Part shown: positions 17,101-25,742 of the stretch, piece by piece
How the letters are laid out: each line of letters begins with the position of its first letter
Position numbering within the stretch: position 1 is the first letter of the stretch
Assembly (NCBI GenBank): GCA_030425285.1
Contig: JAUIAY010000001.1
Span: 606,963 to 670,962, forward strand
DNA length: 64,000 nt
Reading direction: 5' to 3'
Source of the DNA: Bacteroidia bacterium
Lineage (GTDB): Bacteria; Bacteroidota; Bacteroidia; Flavobacteriales; Flavobacteriaceae
Position numbers and translations under genes: made by a program
Notes under the pieces: model-generated
The model's database searches: none
What the model was told of the DNA's origin: nothing
The model's input: only the letters and a program-made list of their open reading frames with translations

Positions 17101-18354
17101 ATGTTAGATAACAATCAATTATTACGTTTTACAACAGCAGGAAGTGTAGATGACGGAAAGAGTACTTTAATAGGGCGCTTGCTTTATGACTCCAAATCAA
17201 TTTTTGAAGACCAATTGCAGGCCATTGAAAACACCAGCAAAAAGAAAGGTCACGAAGGCGTTGATTTGGCATTGTTTACAGATGGATTACGTGATGAACG
17301 TGAGCAAGGCATTACAATTGATGTTGCCTATAGATATTTTACAACACCCAAACGAAAATTCATTATTGCAGATACGCCTGGCCACATTCAATATACTCGT
17401 AATATGGTAACAGGAGCTTCAACAGCCAATGCGGCTATTATTCTAGTTGATGCAAGACACGGTGTGATTGAACAAACCAGAAGACATTCCTTTATAGCAT
17501 CATTGCTTCAAATACCACATGTTATTGTGTGTATTAATAAAATGGATTTAGTTGATTTTTCTGAAGAGGCCTATAATAAAGTTATCGAGCAGTTTGAAGA
17601 ATTTTCATCCAAAATGCTGGTGAAGGATGTTCGTTTTATACCTATAAGCGCTTTGTTAGGAGATAATGTGGTTAATCGTTCACAAAATATGGATTGGTAT
17701 CAAGGAGCACCATTATTGCATACACTAGAAACGATGCATATTAGTAGCGATATCAATAAAGTTGACGCACGTTTTCCAGTTCAAACAGTTTTAAGACCAC
17801 AAAGAGAAGGATTCATAGACTATAGAGGTTATGCAGGCCGTGTAGCAAGTGGTGTGTTTAGAAAGGGCGATGAGGTCACCATTATGCCATCAGGTTTTAA
17901 TTCTAAAATAAAATCTATTGACACTCTAGAAGGAGGATTGGAAGAAGCATTTGCTCCGATGTCAGTTTCAATAACATTAGAAGATGATATTGATATTAGT
18001 AGAGGAGACATGATTGTGCGATCAAACAACAAACCAGAAGCTTCACAAGATTTAGAGGTTATGCTTTGTTGGCTTCATAATGATGCTGCCAAGCCTAGAG
18101 CCAAGTATACAATTAGACACACTTCCAATGAGCAAAAAGCTATGATTAAAGAGGTTGTCTATAAGTATGATATAAATTCATTGGAAAGGAATATGGATGA
18201 TAAGGAATTGGTAATGAACGATATTTCAAAAGTTAAAATCCGCACAACAAAGCCCTTAATGGTGGATTCTTATAGAGAAAATAGAACAACGGGGAGCATC
18301 ATTTTGGTTGATGACGCTACGAATGAAACTGTTGCTGCAGGAATGATTGTTTGA
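17101..18354 (+). CDS. cysN: Sulfate adenylyltransferase subunit 1 (GTPase)
   Basis: CysN is an EF-Tu-like GTPase that drives APS formation by CysD. G1 is GSVDDGKS (14-21), followed by the switch segment REQGITIDVAYRYF, G3 is DTPGH (91-95) and G4 is NKMD (146-149), so all nucleotide motifs are intact. At 417 residues it is the short Bacteroidota form without a C-terminal APS kinase domain, consistent with the separate cysC gene. The C-terminal barrel region ends with ETVAAGMIV. No cysH, cysI or cysJ (sulfate reduction genes) follow, so the block as seen stops at PAPS. Confidence 0.95.
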   Translation: MLDNNQLLRFTTAGSVDDGKSTLIGRLLYDSKSIFEDQLQAIENTSKKKGHEGVDLALFTDGLRDEREQGITIDVAYRYFTTPKRKFIIADTPGHIQYTRNMVTGASTANAAIILVDARHGVIEQTRRHSFIASLLQIPHVIVCINKMDLVDFSEEAYNKVIEQFEEFSSKMLVKDVRFIPISALLGDNVVNRSQNMDWYQGAPLLHTLETMHISSDINKVDARFPVQTVLRPQREGFIDYRGYAGRVASGVFRKGDEVTIMPSGFNSKIKSIDTLEGGLEEAFAPMSVSITLEDDIDISRGDMIVRSNNKPEASQDLEVMLCWLHNDAAKPRAKYTIRHTSNEQKAMIKEVVYKYDINSLERNMDDKELVMNDISKVKIRTTKPLMVDSYRENRTTGSIILVDDATNETVAAGMIV

Positions 18355-18364
18355 TGGCATTGTT

Positions 18365-18889
18365 ATGATTAGAGTTCTAATATTTATTATGTTTTTTACA
18401 CTTGCTTCTTGTAATAACAGTAAGTCTTCAGAGACAGAAATTCCAATCGTGGAAGTAAAGGAAGAGTTTGAATTAGTTTTTGAATTAAAAACATCATTGG
18501 AAGATGAGTTTAAAGTCATTGTGAATAACATCAAAGTTGATGAATTTCAGAAGAAAAGTATTCAGGTTATAGAAACTATTCCGCCTTCTTCAGGTTATGA
18601 AAAATTAAAAGCAAATTTCGGCGATAAAAATATTTCAAATTTTATACTAATCAACCTTGGTAAAAAAGAGAAGGTAGTTGAATTTAATTACATTTCATTC
18701 AAATATGGTCAAAAATCAATAGTTGTAGACGCTAGTAATTTTGATGAGTTTATGAACTACAACAAATTTGTTTCGATTGACAAAAGCAATTTTACTATCA
18801 CAACTCAAAAGATTGGCAATAAACATAATCCGATAATATCAGCAAAAAGAGTACTTATAAATAAACTTTTGCAAAAAGAGGGTAAATAA
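18365..18889 (+). CDS. Hypothetical lipoprotein
   Basis: I do not recognise this family. Starting at the ATG at 18365 (10 bases after cysN) gives 174 residues with a clear lipoprotein signal: MIRVLIFIMFFTLASC, with lipobox L-A-S-C at about 13-16, then a Ser/Glu-rich linker. The frame also has an ATG at 18347 inside cysN, but the 18365 start gives a better signal peptide. The mature part is mixed alpha/beta-looking with many Lys, Ile and Phe and no catalytic motif. It lies between cysN and the flippase, so it may be part of the polysaccharide export or sulfation machinery; this is inference. From here base composition becomes visibly more AT-rich. Confidence 0.65.
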   Translation: MIRVLIFIMFFTLASCNNSKSSETEIPIVEVKEEFELVFELKTSLEDEFKVIVNNIKVDEFQKKSIQVIETIPPSSGYEKLKANFGDKNISNFILINLGKKEKVVEFNYISFKYGQKSIVVDASNFDEFMNYNKFVSIDKSNFTITTQKIGNKHNPIISAKRVLINKLLQKEGK

Positions 18890-18890
18890 A

Positions 18891-20213
18891 ATTTTAATTC
18901 TAAGGGTTATCAAAACACTTTATAATTTCTATAAAAATCTACTTGACAAAGACCTTAAAGAGATTGTTGACAAAGGATTTAACTTTTTACTTCTTCGTGT
19001 TTTAGGAATAATAGCCGGATATATTTTTACTTATATCATTGCTCAAGAATATGGTGCAGAGGTTAATGGATTAGTTTCATTAAGCTTTACATTATTAATG
19101 TGCTTGAGTATTTTTGGTCGATTAGGGATTGATATGAATTTGATACCATTTTTCTCTATTAAGGAAAACAGTTTTGATTCTGGCCTTTTTTTAAAAGTAC
19201 TATTAAAAGCATTTATTTTTTCTTCTCTAATAGCATTAGTTCTTTATGGTTTAAAGAACTTAATCTGTGTACATTTATTTAGTAAGCCGCAGTTGTTGCC
19301 CTATATTTTTTGGGTTTGTTTGACAATCCCTTTCTGGTCTGTTGTTTTAATTTGTGCCGGATTTTTTAGATCAATAAAGAAGAACAACCTTTTTGCTTTT
19401 TTTAATAACCCTGGCAGGTTTTTATTTTCTCTAGGCATTTTTATTGTGTTATTGACTTATTCAAAAGATTCGCTAAATGCAATTAAAGCACATTTTTTTG
19501 GGGTTTTCATTTTGGCATTATACAGTTTTTATTTAGCCCTTAAAGAATTTGATAAAATTAGATTTAAACCTGTTTTCAATTCATGGGTTTTTATTAAGGA
19601 TGCTATTCCCATGATGTTTTCTGGTGCAATTATCGTGTTTTTGGGTTGGTCTGATACTTTGGTTTTAGGTATTTATGAAACTGATGAAACAATAGGTGTT
19701 TATAATGTTGCCTTAAAAATAGCCATGATTACAAGTTTTTCATTGCAAGCAATTAATTCTATTCTTGCGCCCAAAATAGCCACATATTTTAAGCTCAATC
19801 AAAAGGATAAGTTTGAGAGTTTAATACGATTTTCAACAAAGCTTAATTTCATAATTACTACAGTTATTGTTGTATTAATATTAATTTTTCATCGTTTTAT
19901 TTTAGCCACATTTGGCGAGGCTTTTTTATCAGGGAGTATTATATTAATAATTTTGTGTGTTGGTCAGTTAATTAACTCTTTTTCGGGTTCAGTCGGCATA
20001 ATTTTACAGATGACAGGACATCAAAAAAAATATCAAAATATTGTTTTTGTTGCACTTATAATTAATTTAGCACTAAATTTTTTATTAACTCCGTTATATG
20101 GTGCTTTTGGGGCCGCGGTATCAACTGTTATAGGTATAGCTTATTGGAATTTTTCTGGAGCATTTTATTTAAAAAGAAAGCTTAATATAACTAGTTATTT
20201 TTCGATTCATTAG
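18891..20213 (+). CDS. Polysaccharide flippase (Wzx-like) with non-canonical start
   Basis: This is a multi-pass membrane protein of the polysaccharide transporter/MATE-like class, expected to flip lipid-linked repeat units across the inner membrane. The frame is open from 18861, and the translation upstream of the first ATG (19098) is clearly part of the protein: KGFNFLLLRVLGIIAGYIFT supplies the first transmembrane helix, followed by the start of the second. No ATG, GTG or TTG exists between the upstream stop (18858) and 19098. I place the start at ATT 18891, two bases after the previous stop (about 440 residues, normal for Wzx); ATT at 18897 is an alternative. An undetected frameshift is another possible explanation. 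Confidence 0.7.
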   Translation: MLILRVIKTLYNFYKNLLDKDLKEIVDKGFNFLLLRVLGIIAGYIFTYIIAQEYGAEVNGLVSLSFTLLMCLSIFGRLGIDMNLIPFFSIKENSFDSGLFLKVLLKAFIFSSLIALVLYGLKNLICVHLFSKPQLLPYIFWVCLTIPFWSVVLICAGFFRSIKKNNLFAFFNNPGRFLFSLGIFIVLLTYSKDSLNAIKAHFFGVFILALYSFYLALKEFDKIRFKPVFNSWVFIKDAIPMMFSGAIIVFLGWSDTLVLGIYETDETIGVYNVALKIAMITSFSLQAINSILAPKIATYFKLNQKDKFESLIRFSTKLNFIITTVIVVLILIFHRFILATFGEAFLSGSIILIILCVGQLINSFSGSVGIILQMTGHQKKYQNIVFVALIINLALNFLLTPLYGAFGAAVSTVIGIAYWNFSGAFYLKRKLNITSYFSIH

Positions 20214-20219
20214 ATATTT

Positions 20220-21110
20220 ATGTTAAAACCAAATACATTTATAATTGGAGCGCAAAAATCTGCAACCACTTCATTATATAATTGGATAGCACAGCACCCT
20301 GATATTTGTGCCCCTAACTCATTAAAAGACTATCCGATTTTCTTAAGTAAGAACCATTCAGAAAAAGAAATAGAGTCTTTTGAAAAAGAATACTTTAGAG
20401 AAGGTTATAAGGAGCAAAAAATAATTTTGCAAGGATGTGTAAATTATATGTTCTATAGAAACGGGATAGAGAATGTTTATTCATTTAACCCTGAATCTAA
20501 ACTAATTTGTGTGCTGCGAAATCCTACAGATAGAGCTATTTCGGCATATAATTATTTTAAGAAACTTAATTTAGAAAACCTATCTCTTAAGGAGGCACTA
20601 TTGCAAGAAGAGTCAAGAGCAAAAAAATCACAACGGCAAAAAAACAATTTTACCTATAAAGCACATGGTTTATATTTTGAACAATTAGAATTTATATATT
20701 CCATTTTCAGAAAAGAGCAAGTTCTAGTTTTGCTATATGATGATTTAAAAACAAAACCAGAAATGGTAATAAAACAAACTTTTGATTTTCTTAAAGTTGA
20801 TAACGGCATAAAGGTAGAAACTAAAAAACTTAATGTCACAGGAGAAATTAAACATAAACCACTTCATGATTTACTGTTTAAAGAAAGTAAAATTAGAAAA
20901 TTTATTGTTGACAATTTTATTGATCCCATACTGCCCATTCACAGAAGGACTAATTTAAAGTTAGCTTTTTTAAATTGGAACACTAAAAAGAACAAAAAGG
21001 TTAATGAGAATAGTTTTGAACATGAGAGAAATGATCTCAAACAGTTTTTTAAGCAGGATATTGAAAAATTAGAAAAATTAATTGGGAAAAATCTAGACCA
21101 TTGGAAATAG
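20220..21110 (+). CDS. PAPS-dependent sulfotransferase domain protein 1
   Basis: It transfers sulfate from PAPS to an acceptor, here probably a hydroxyl of a glycan. The 5'-phosphosulfate loop is IIGAQKSATTSLYNW (about residues 8-22, with the key Lys in QKSATTS) and the 3'-phosphate site is VLRNPTDRAISAY (R100 and S108 in the usual R-x7-S spacing). At 296 residues the length fits the Sulfotransfer_1 family of heparan sulfate-type enzymes. There is no signal peptide or transmembrane helix, so action is cytoplasmic, on nucleotide- or lipid-linked sugars before flipping. It follows the flippase by 6 bases and overlaps the second sulfotransferase by 10. Confidence 0.87.
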   Translation: MLKPNTFIIGAQKSATTSLYNWIAQHPDICAPNSLKDYPIFLSKNHSEKEIESFEKEYFREGYKEQKIILQGCVNYMFYRNGIENVYSFNPESKLICVLRNPTDRAISAYNYFKKLNLENLSLKEALLQEESRAKKSQRQKNNFTYKAHGLYFEQLEFIYSIFRKEQVLVLLYDDLKTKPEMVIKQTFDFLKVDNGIKVETKKLNVTGEIKHKPLHDLLFKESKIRKFIVDNFIDPILPIHRRTNLKLAFLNWNTKKNKKVNENSFEHERNDLKQFFKQDIEKLEKLIGKNLDHWK

Positions 21111-22108
21111 AAGAAAAAAATCCTGTTCCTTTCTTTATAGTTGGAGTTCAACGATCCGGCACAACATTGTTGCGGTTAATTTTGAACGCGCACTCAAAAA
21201 TAGCAATACCAGAAGAAGCTAGTTTTTTAAAACCTTTGTTGAGCACTAAATGGATTAAAAAATCAATAAAAGGGAATGAAAAAGATAAGGTTGTTAGTTA
21301 TTTGCGAAATAATGAACAGTTTAAGCTGTGGAATTTTGACAGAGAACCTTTGCTAAATGAAATTGAGAGTAGGGATATAATTACCATAAAAGAAATTATG
21401 GAGATAATGTACTCTTCTTATGCAAAACATGAGGGAAAGTCAAATTGGGGAGATAAAAGCCTCTTTTTTGGTTCAATGGAGAATATTAACAAAATGTTTC
21501 CTGAAGCTCTTTTTATACATATAGTAAGGGATGGTAGAGACGTTTTTCATAGTTGGCGCAAAATGGATCCAAGCAAGTCACACCCTTCAGTAATGGCGCT
21601 TGATTGGAAAGCTAAACATTATTTAATAGAAAAATCATTAAAAGAGATTCCAAAGCAAAAAATACACTTAATTAGATATGAAGATTTAGTTAATGATCCC
21701 AAAAAACAACTATTGGCGATATGTGATTTTCTGAATATTCCCTTTGAAGATAAAATGATAAGTTTTCACAAGGACAGCAATAAGTATATTGGGAAACACC
21801 ATTCTGATCTAATTTTTAAGGCTATTGACAAGTCGAACACCAATAAATGGAAAAAAACGTTAACCTTAAATGAGCAATCAATATATCAACTTGTTGTAAA
21901 AAAATCCTTAAAAAAATATGATTATGAACTAATAGATGATAAAGCCATTGTAAAAACCTATTTCTTAACTTTTTTTGATTTAACTATTGGTTTACCAAAA
22001 AGGTTTATTGAGCTTTTGAAAGTAAGATTTTCTTTTTGGATAGCTTTAAGAAAAGGAGAAGCGCCTAAAAACATAAAAGTTGGTGATATGCCAGAAATTA
22101 ATAATTAG
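21101..22108 (+). CDS. PAPS-dependent sulfotransferase domain protein 2
   Basis: This is a second sulfotransferase, distinct from its neighbour: the PAPS loop is FFIVGVQRSGTTLLRLIL (about 11-28) and the 3'-phosphate site is IVRDGRDVFHSW (R143, S151). The 335-residue length and the sequence EDLVNDPKKQLLAICDFLNI resemble bacterial Sulfotransfer_3-like enzymes. The start appears to be TTG at 21101, inside the end of the first sulfotransferase gene, since no ATG precedes the PAPS loop. It is cytoplasmic by prediction. Two different sulfotransferases in tandem suggest sulfation at two positions or on two residues of the repeat unit, which is inference. Confidence 0.85.
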   Translation: MEIEEKNPVPFFIVGVQRSGTTLLRLILNAHSKIAIPEEASFLKPLLSTKWIKKSIKGNEKDKVVSYLRNNEQFKLWNFDREPLLNEIESRDIITIKEIMEIMYSSYAKHEGKSNWGDKSLFFGSMENINKMFPEALFIHIVRDGRDVFHSWRKMDPSKSHPSVMALDWKAKHYLIEKSLKEIPKQKIHLIRYEDLVNDPKKQLLAICDFLNIPFEDKMISFHKDSNKYIGKHHSDLIFKAIDKSNTNKWKKTLTLNEQSIYQLVVKKSLKKYDYELIDDKAIVKTYFLTFFDLTIGLPKRFIELLKVRFSFWIALRKGEAPKNIKVGDMPEINN

Positions 22109-22114
22109 AAAACA

Positions 22115-23386
22115 ATGGAACTAAAGGTAAAAAAGTCTTGGCTTTTAGAAACAAGTTTAATTTTCTCAATTTTAATACTTGTTTTTTTGTATGACTTTTT
22201 TTCTAGTAAAATAGGTTTTTTCGACGAGTTAATAGCATTGTTTTCATTCCTTGTAATTATTTATCAAGTTTTTTTGCACCAAAAAACAAGGCTTTTTAAT
22301 AGAGAGTATTTAGTAATATTTTTTTTACTTTTATTGGTGTTTATTGGCTTATTGTCAAATGCTTACTCATGCATTATTGGGTTTTGTACCGATTTGCCCG
22401 CTATAATTGCCGATGCTATAACTTTCTCCAAAGCATTCGTTGTTTATTTTGCAATAAGGTTTCTAAATAATAGTATTGATTCCAATCAAGTTTTAAATAA
22501 GCTTGCTATTTATTCTGAAAGGATTTTTTATATACTTGTTTTATTTGTTGTCCTTGACATAATATTTAAAATTTACCCACGAGAAAATAGATTTGGGATA
22601 CAGTCAATAGAACTTTTTTTTCAGCACACGTCTAGATATGCATTTGCTTTTTCATTTATATTTTTAGTTCTCTTACCTAAATACTACCAGAAAAAGCTGG
22701 GATTACTTTTTTTGGTTTTATTTTTCGGCTTGTTGTCTTTGAGGATTAAGTACATAGGTTTTTTACTGTTAACAACAATATTTATTTTTTATGGAAAAAG
22801 ACTAGTGAAAATCCCCAAGACATTTGTATTATACTTTTTAATATTTGTTGTTCTAATTTTATCATGGGTTTTTAAAGAGAGAATTCAAATGTATTTTGTT
22901 TTTGATGGACTCAATGAAGCTTGGTCTAGAGCAGTTATTTTATATTACAGCTTTATTATAGGATTCGATTTTTTTCCTTTAGGAACTGGGTTTGGCACAT
23001 ATTCTTCATATTATTCGGGCGCTTACTATTCTTGGGTATATGATATGTATGAAATAAGCCATGTATATGGTATTAAAAGAACACATTGGAAGTTTATTGC
23101 AGATCAATATTGGCCAATGGTTTTAGGTCAATTTGGTTATTTGGGACTCGTTAGCATGTTAATAATAGTCTATAATTATTTTATGTTATTTCTAACAAAA
23201 GTAAAATCTAACTTATTCAATAACTCACAGTATTATTTGTATCTAGGGGCTTTATTGGGATTACTAATGCTTTTAATTGATAGCACGTCTGATTCAATCT
23301 TTTCTCAACAACGAGCTGTAGTTATGTTTGCTTACTTTGCATTAATAATTAATATTTCTAGCAATCGTGAAAGTACTTCAAATTAA
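22115..23386 (+). CDS. O-antigen polymerase/ligase-like membrane protein
   Basis: The 423-residue protein is very hydrophobic with about 10-11 predicted transmembrane helices. A larger loop in the C-terminal half carries PLGTGFGTYSSYYSGAYYS, the glycine-rich loop pattern seen in Wzy polymerases and O-antigen ligases. It begins MELKVKKSWLLETS, 6 bases after the second sulfotransferase. Its role is probably to polymerise undecaprenyl-linked repeat units in the periplasm. Sequence identity in this class is always low, so polymerase versus ligase cannot be settled from sequence. Another such protein is encoded one gene downstream. The last 20 bases overlap the GT4 gene. Confidence 0.72.
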   Translation: MELKVKKSWLLETSLIFSILILVFLYDFFSSKIGFFDELIALFSFLVIIYQVFLHQKTRLFNREYLVIFFLLLLVFIGLLSNAYSCIIGFCTDLPAIIADAITFSKAFVVYFAIRFLNNSIDSNQVLNKLAIYSERIFYILVLFVVLDIIFKIYPRENRFGIQSIELFFQHTSRYAFAFSFIFLVLLPKYYQKKLGLLFLVLFFGLLSLRIKYIGFLLLTTIFIFYGKRLVKIPKTFVLYFLIFVVLILSWVFKERIQMYFVFDGLNEAWSRAVILYYSFIIGFDFFPLGTGFGTYSSYYSGAYYSWVYDMYEISHVYGIKRTHWKFIADQYWPMVLGQFGYLGLVSMLIIVYNYFMLFLTKVKSNLFNNSQYYLYLGALLGLLMLLIDSTSDSIFSQQRAVVMFAYFALIINISSNRESTSN

Positions 23387-24575
23387 TAAATTTCTTAAAC
23401 CTGTTGGTGGATCTGAAACCTATATGTTTCAGTTGGCAAAATCTTTGAGAGAAAAAGAAATAGAAGTTAAGTTTTGGGGGATGTATGATGAAGACAACAT
23501 TACACATGATTTCCCAAATTTGTTAGCCGAAAACATCAATTACAGTAATCAAGGAGCTGCCAAAAAATTGGGATCATTAGTTGATACCATTTACTCAAAA
23601 AAAAACAGAAAAAAAATCGGAATTGTGTTGGATGAGTATAAACCAGACATTGTCCATATTCATAATTATAACTTTCAAATATCACCAAGTATTCTTCCTG
23701 AAATAAAAAAAAGAAATATCTCTGTTGTTCAAACAATACATGACAGCCAAATGGTTTGTCCATATCATAGACTATTTAATTTCCAGCAGAATCAAGTTTG
23801 TATTAAATGTGTCGAAGGGTCTTTTTTTAATTGTATTAAGGACAGGTGTTTTGATGGTTCGTTACTAAAAAGCATGGTTGGAGCCGCTGAAAGTATGTTA
23901 TACCATTCCTTGGGTTATTATGAGAAACACATAGATACTTTTATAAGTCCAAGTAGATTTTTAGCGGAGTTAATAAAAAAAAGGATTGACAAGGAAATTG
24001 TTGTTATACCTAATTTTACAGTTATTCAAAAGGAGGAGGACACTATTTCTAAAACCGAAGACTATTATTTATATTATGGGAGAATTTCTGATGAAAAAGG
24101 TATTTTAGAATTATTAGATTTATTCAAGGACATAAGCTTAAAGTTGGTAATTGTTGGTAAAGGGGCACTTGATGAAGAGGTGGAGAATAGAATTAAAGGT
24201 TTAAAAAACATTAAGTTTTTGGGTCCAAAATATAATAAAGAACTTTTTGACATTGTTGAAAAGGCTAAATTTGTTATTCAACCAGCCAAAGGATTTGAGA
24301 ATTGTCCCATGACTGTAATAGAGTCTTTTGCTTTAAGCACGCCTGTCATTGGATCAAACCACAGCGGATTTAACGACTTGATTAAAAACGGTATTACAGG
24401 ATATCTTTTAGACTTCTCAAAAACCGAAGAGGTCAAAACCAAATTACTGGAAATAGACAAGGTTTCTACAATTCAAATTAGGAAAAACATCAAGGAATAT
24501 TACACCAAAAATTTATCCAAAGATGTTCATATAGATAAAGTTCTATCAGTATATAAAAAACTTTTAGAAAAGTGA
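23367..24575 (+). CDS. Glycosyltransferase family 4
   Basis: This is a GT-B fold retaining glycosyltransferase of 402 residues. The N-terminal VLQINKFLKPVGGSETYMF is the acceptor-domain glycine-rich loop. The C-terminal domain has YYLYYGRISDEKGILELLD and the nucleotide-sugar site FVIQPAKGFENCPMTVIESF, where the E-x7-E pattern is partly altered (E293 in FENCP, E301 in VIESF). A GTG at 23367, inside the 3' end of the previous gene, serves as the start. A Cys-rich insert (CPYHRLFNFQQNQVCIKCVE then CIKDRC) is unusual for GT4 and might bind a metal. Donor and acceptor are not predictable. Confidence 0.85.
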   Translation: MKVLQINKFLKPVGGSETYMFQLAKSLREKEIEVKFWGMYDEDNITHDFPNLLAENINYSNQGAAKKLGSLVDTIYSKKNRKKIGIVLDEYKPDIVHIHNYNFQISPSILPEIKKRNISVVQTIHDSQMVCPYHRLFNFQQNQVCIKCVEGSFFNCIKDRCFDGSLLKSMVGAAESMLYHSLGYYEKHIDTFISPSRFLAELIKKRIDKEIVVIPNFTVIQKEEDTISKTEDYYLYYGRISDEKGILELLDLFKDISLKLVIVGKGALDEEVENRIKGLKNIKFLGPKYNKELFDIVEKAKFVIQPAKGFENCPMTVIESFALSTPVIGSNHSGFNDLIKNGITGYLLDFSKTEEVKTKLLEIDKVSTIQIRKNIKEYYTKNLSKDVHIDKVLSVYKKLLEK

Positions 24576-25741
24576 TAACTACCAGAAGTTTAAAAGCTAT
24601 AAATTTAAACGAAGCCGTATTCATTATCCTAATGCTTTATTTAGGCATGGCGTTTTTTTCATTTGCCTTGTCAAACATACTTTTAGGTTTAGCAGGTATA
24701 TTTTATTTAATAGGACAGATAAAAGGTCAAATAACCTTAAGAGGGTTTAGTTGGAAGCTATACTTAGTTTGTGCAGTACCTTATTTGTTAACAATTATAT
24801 CTTTTTTGAATTCTGAAGCATATAACAGCGGTTTAAGATATCTCAATTTAAGATTGCCAATTTTAGTTGTTCCACTGATGATATTAAGCCTTAAAATTGA
24901 AAAAACATACATTATCAAAGGATTTAAATTATTGGTGATAGCATCACTGTTAGCTTGTGCGGGAACTTTTTATAATGCTATCAAATATTTTGACCAAGAT
25001 ATCTTGTTAAAAACCGATTTTGTCCATTTCATTACAATTATACAACACCCTTATTTTGGGGTATTAGTTTTAATTGCTCTCCTATCGGTTCTTGAGTATC
25101 AAATTATTTCTAACAAGCTATTCAAATGGTTGGTTATAATATTACTTACTCTTGCAATTGTGTTAACCACATCACGTATAGTTTACATTTCCTATTTTTT
25201 GGTAGTTTGCTTATATTTTTACTCACATTTATCCAGAAAACAATTTGTCTTTTCGATTATAGCTGTTTCTATTTTGGCATCAATGTTTTTATTCTTTAAC
25301 AAAAGTGTTTTAAATAAGTTTGAACATAGTTTGGATTATGACAAATCTCCAAGATTAAAACTTTGGAGCAATACTTTTGAAGCAGTTGACAAAACTCAAA
25401 GTTATTATTTTGGAATAGGTATTGGCGATTTTTATAAAGTTAAAAAAGATGTTTATTTTGGAGAAAATTATTCAGAAACCGCTTTAGGGTCTTACGGATT
25501 TAATCCGCATAGTCAACTCATAGAGTTTTATCTTACAAACGGTATTTTTGGTATAATCATATTACTTTTTGCTTTGATGTTTTATTTTACTAAAATTAAA
25601 ACCCAAAGCAAGTTTGCGCAAGCCGTTTTCTTAATCATTTTCTTATTTTCAATGGTAGAATGTATATTGGATAGACAGTATGGTGTACAATTATATAGCG
25701 TATTGATTCCATTAATGTTAAATAAAAATTTCAAAAAATAG
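24572..25741 (+). CDS. O-antigen ligase/polymerase family membrane protein
   Basis: The 389-residue integral membrane protein has about ten predicted helices and starts with GTG, overlapping the GT4 stop as GTGA. The C-terminal periplasmic loop contains GIGIGDFYKVKKDVYF and YGFNPHSQLIEFYLTNGIFG. The pattern NPHSQ-x-x-x-x-x-x-x-x-G-x-x-G is the O-antigen ligase/Wzy_C signature, with the His thought to be important in WaaL. With the other Wzy-like protein upstream, one may polymerise the glycan and one may transfer it to lipid A-core or another acceptor. This one looks the more ligase-like, with moderate certainty. Confidence 0.75.
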   Translation: MITTRSLKAINLNEAVFIILMLYLGMAFFSFALSNILLGLAGIFYLIGQIKGQITLRGFSWKLYLVCAVPYLLTIISFLNSEAYNSGLRYLNLRLPILVVPLMILSLKIEKTYIIKGFKLLVIASLLACAGTFYNAIKYFDQDILLKTDFVHFITIIQHPYFGVLVLIALLSVLEYQIISNKLFKWLVIILLTLAIVLTTSRIVYISYFLVVCLYFYSHLSRKQFVFSIIAVSILASMFLFFNKSVLNKFEHSLDYDKSPRLKLWSNTFEAVDKTQSYYFGIGIGDFYKVKKDVYFGENYSETALGSYGFNPHSQLIEFYLTNGIFGIIILLFALMFYFTKIKTQSKFAQAVFLIIFLFSMVECILDRQYGVQLYSVLIPLMLNKNFKK

Positions 25742-25742
25742 A

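Noticed and set aside
19098-20213. Flippase starting at ATG 19098 as the complete gene
   Set aside because: It would lack the first helix and part of the second, which are plainly encoded upstream in the same open frame.
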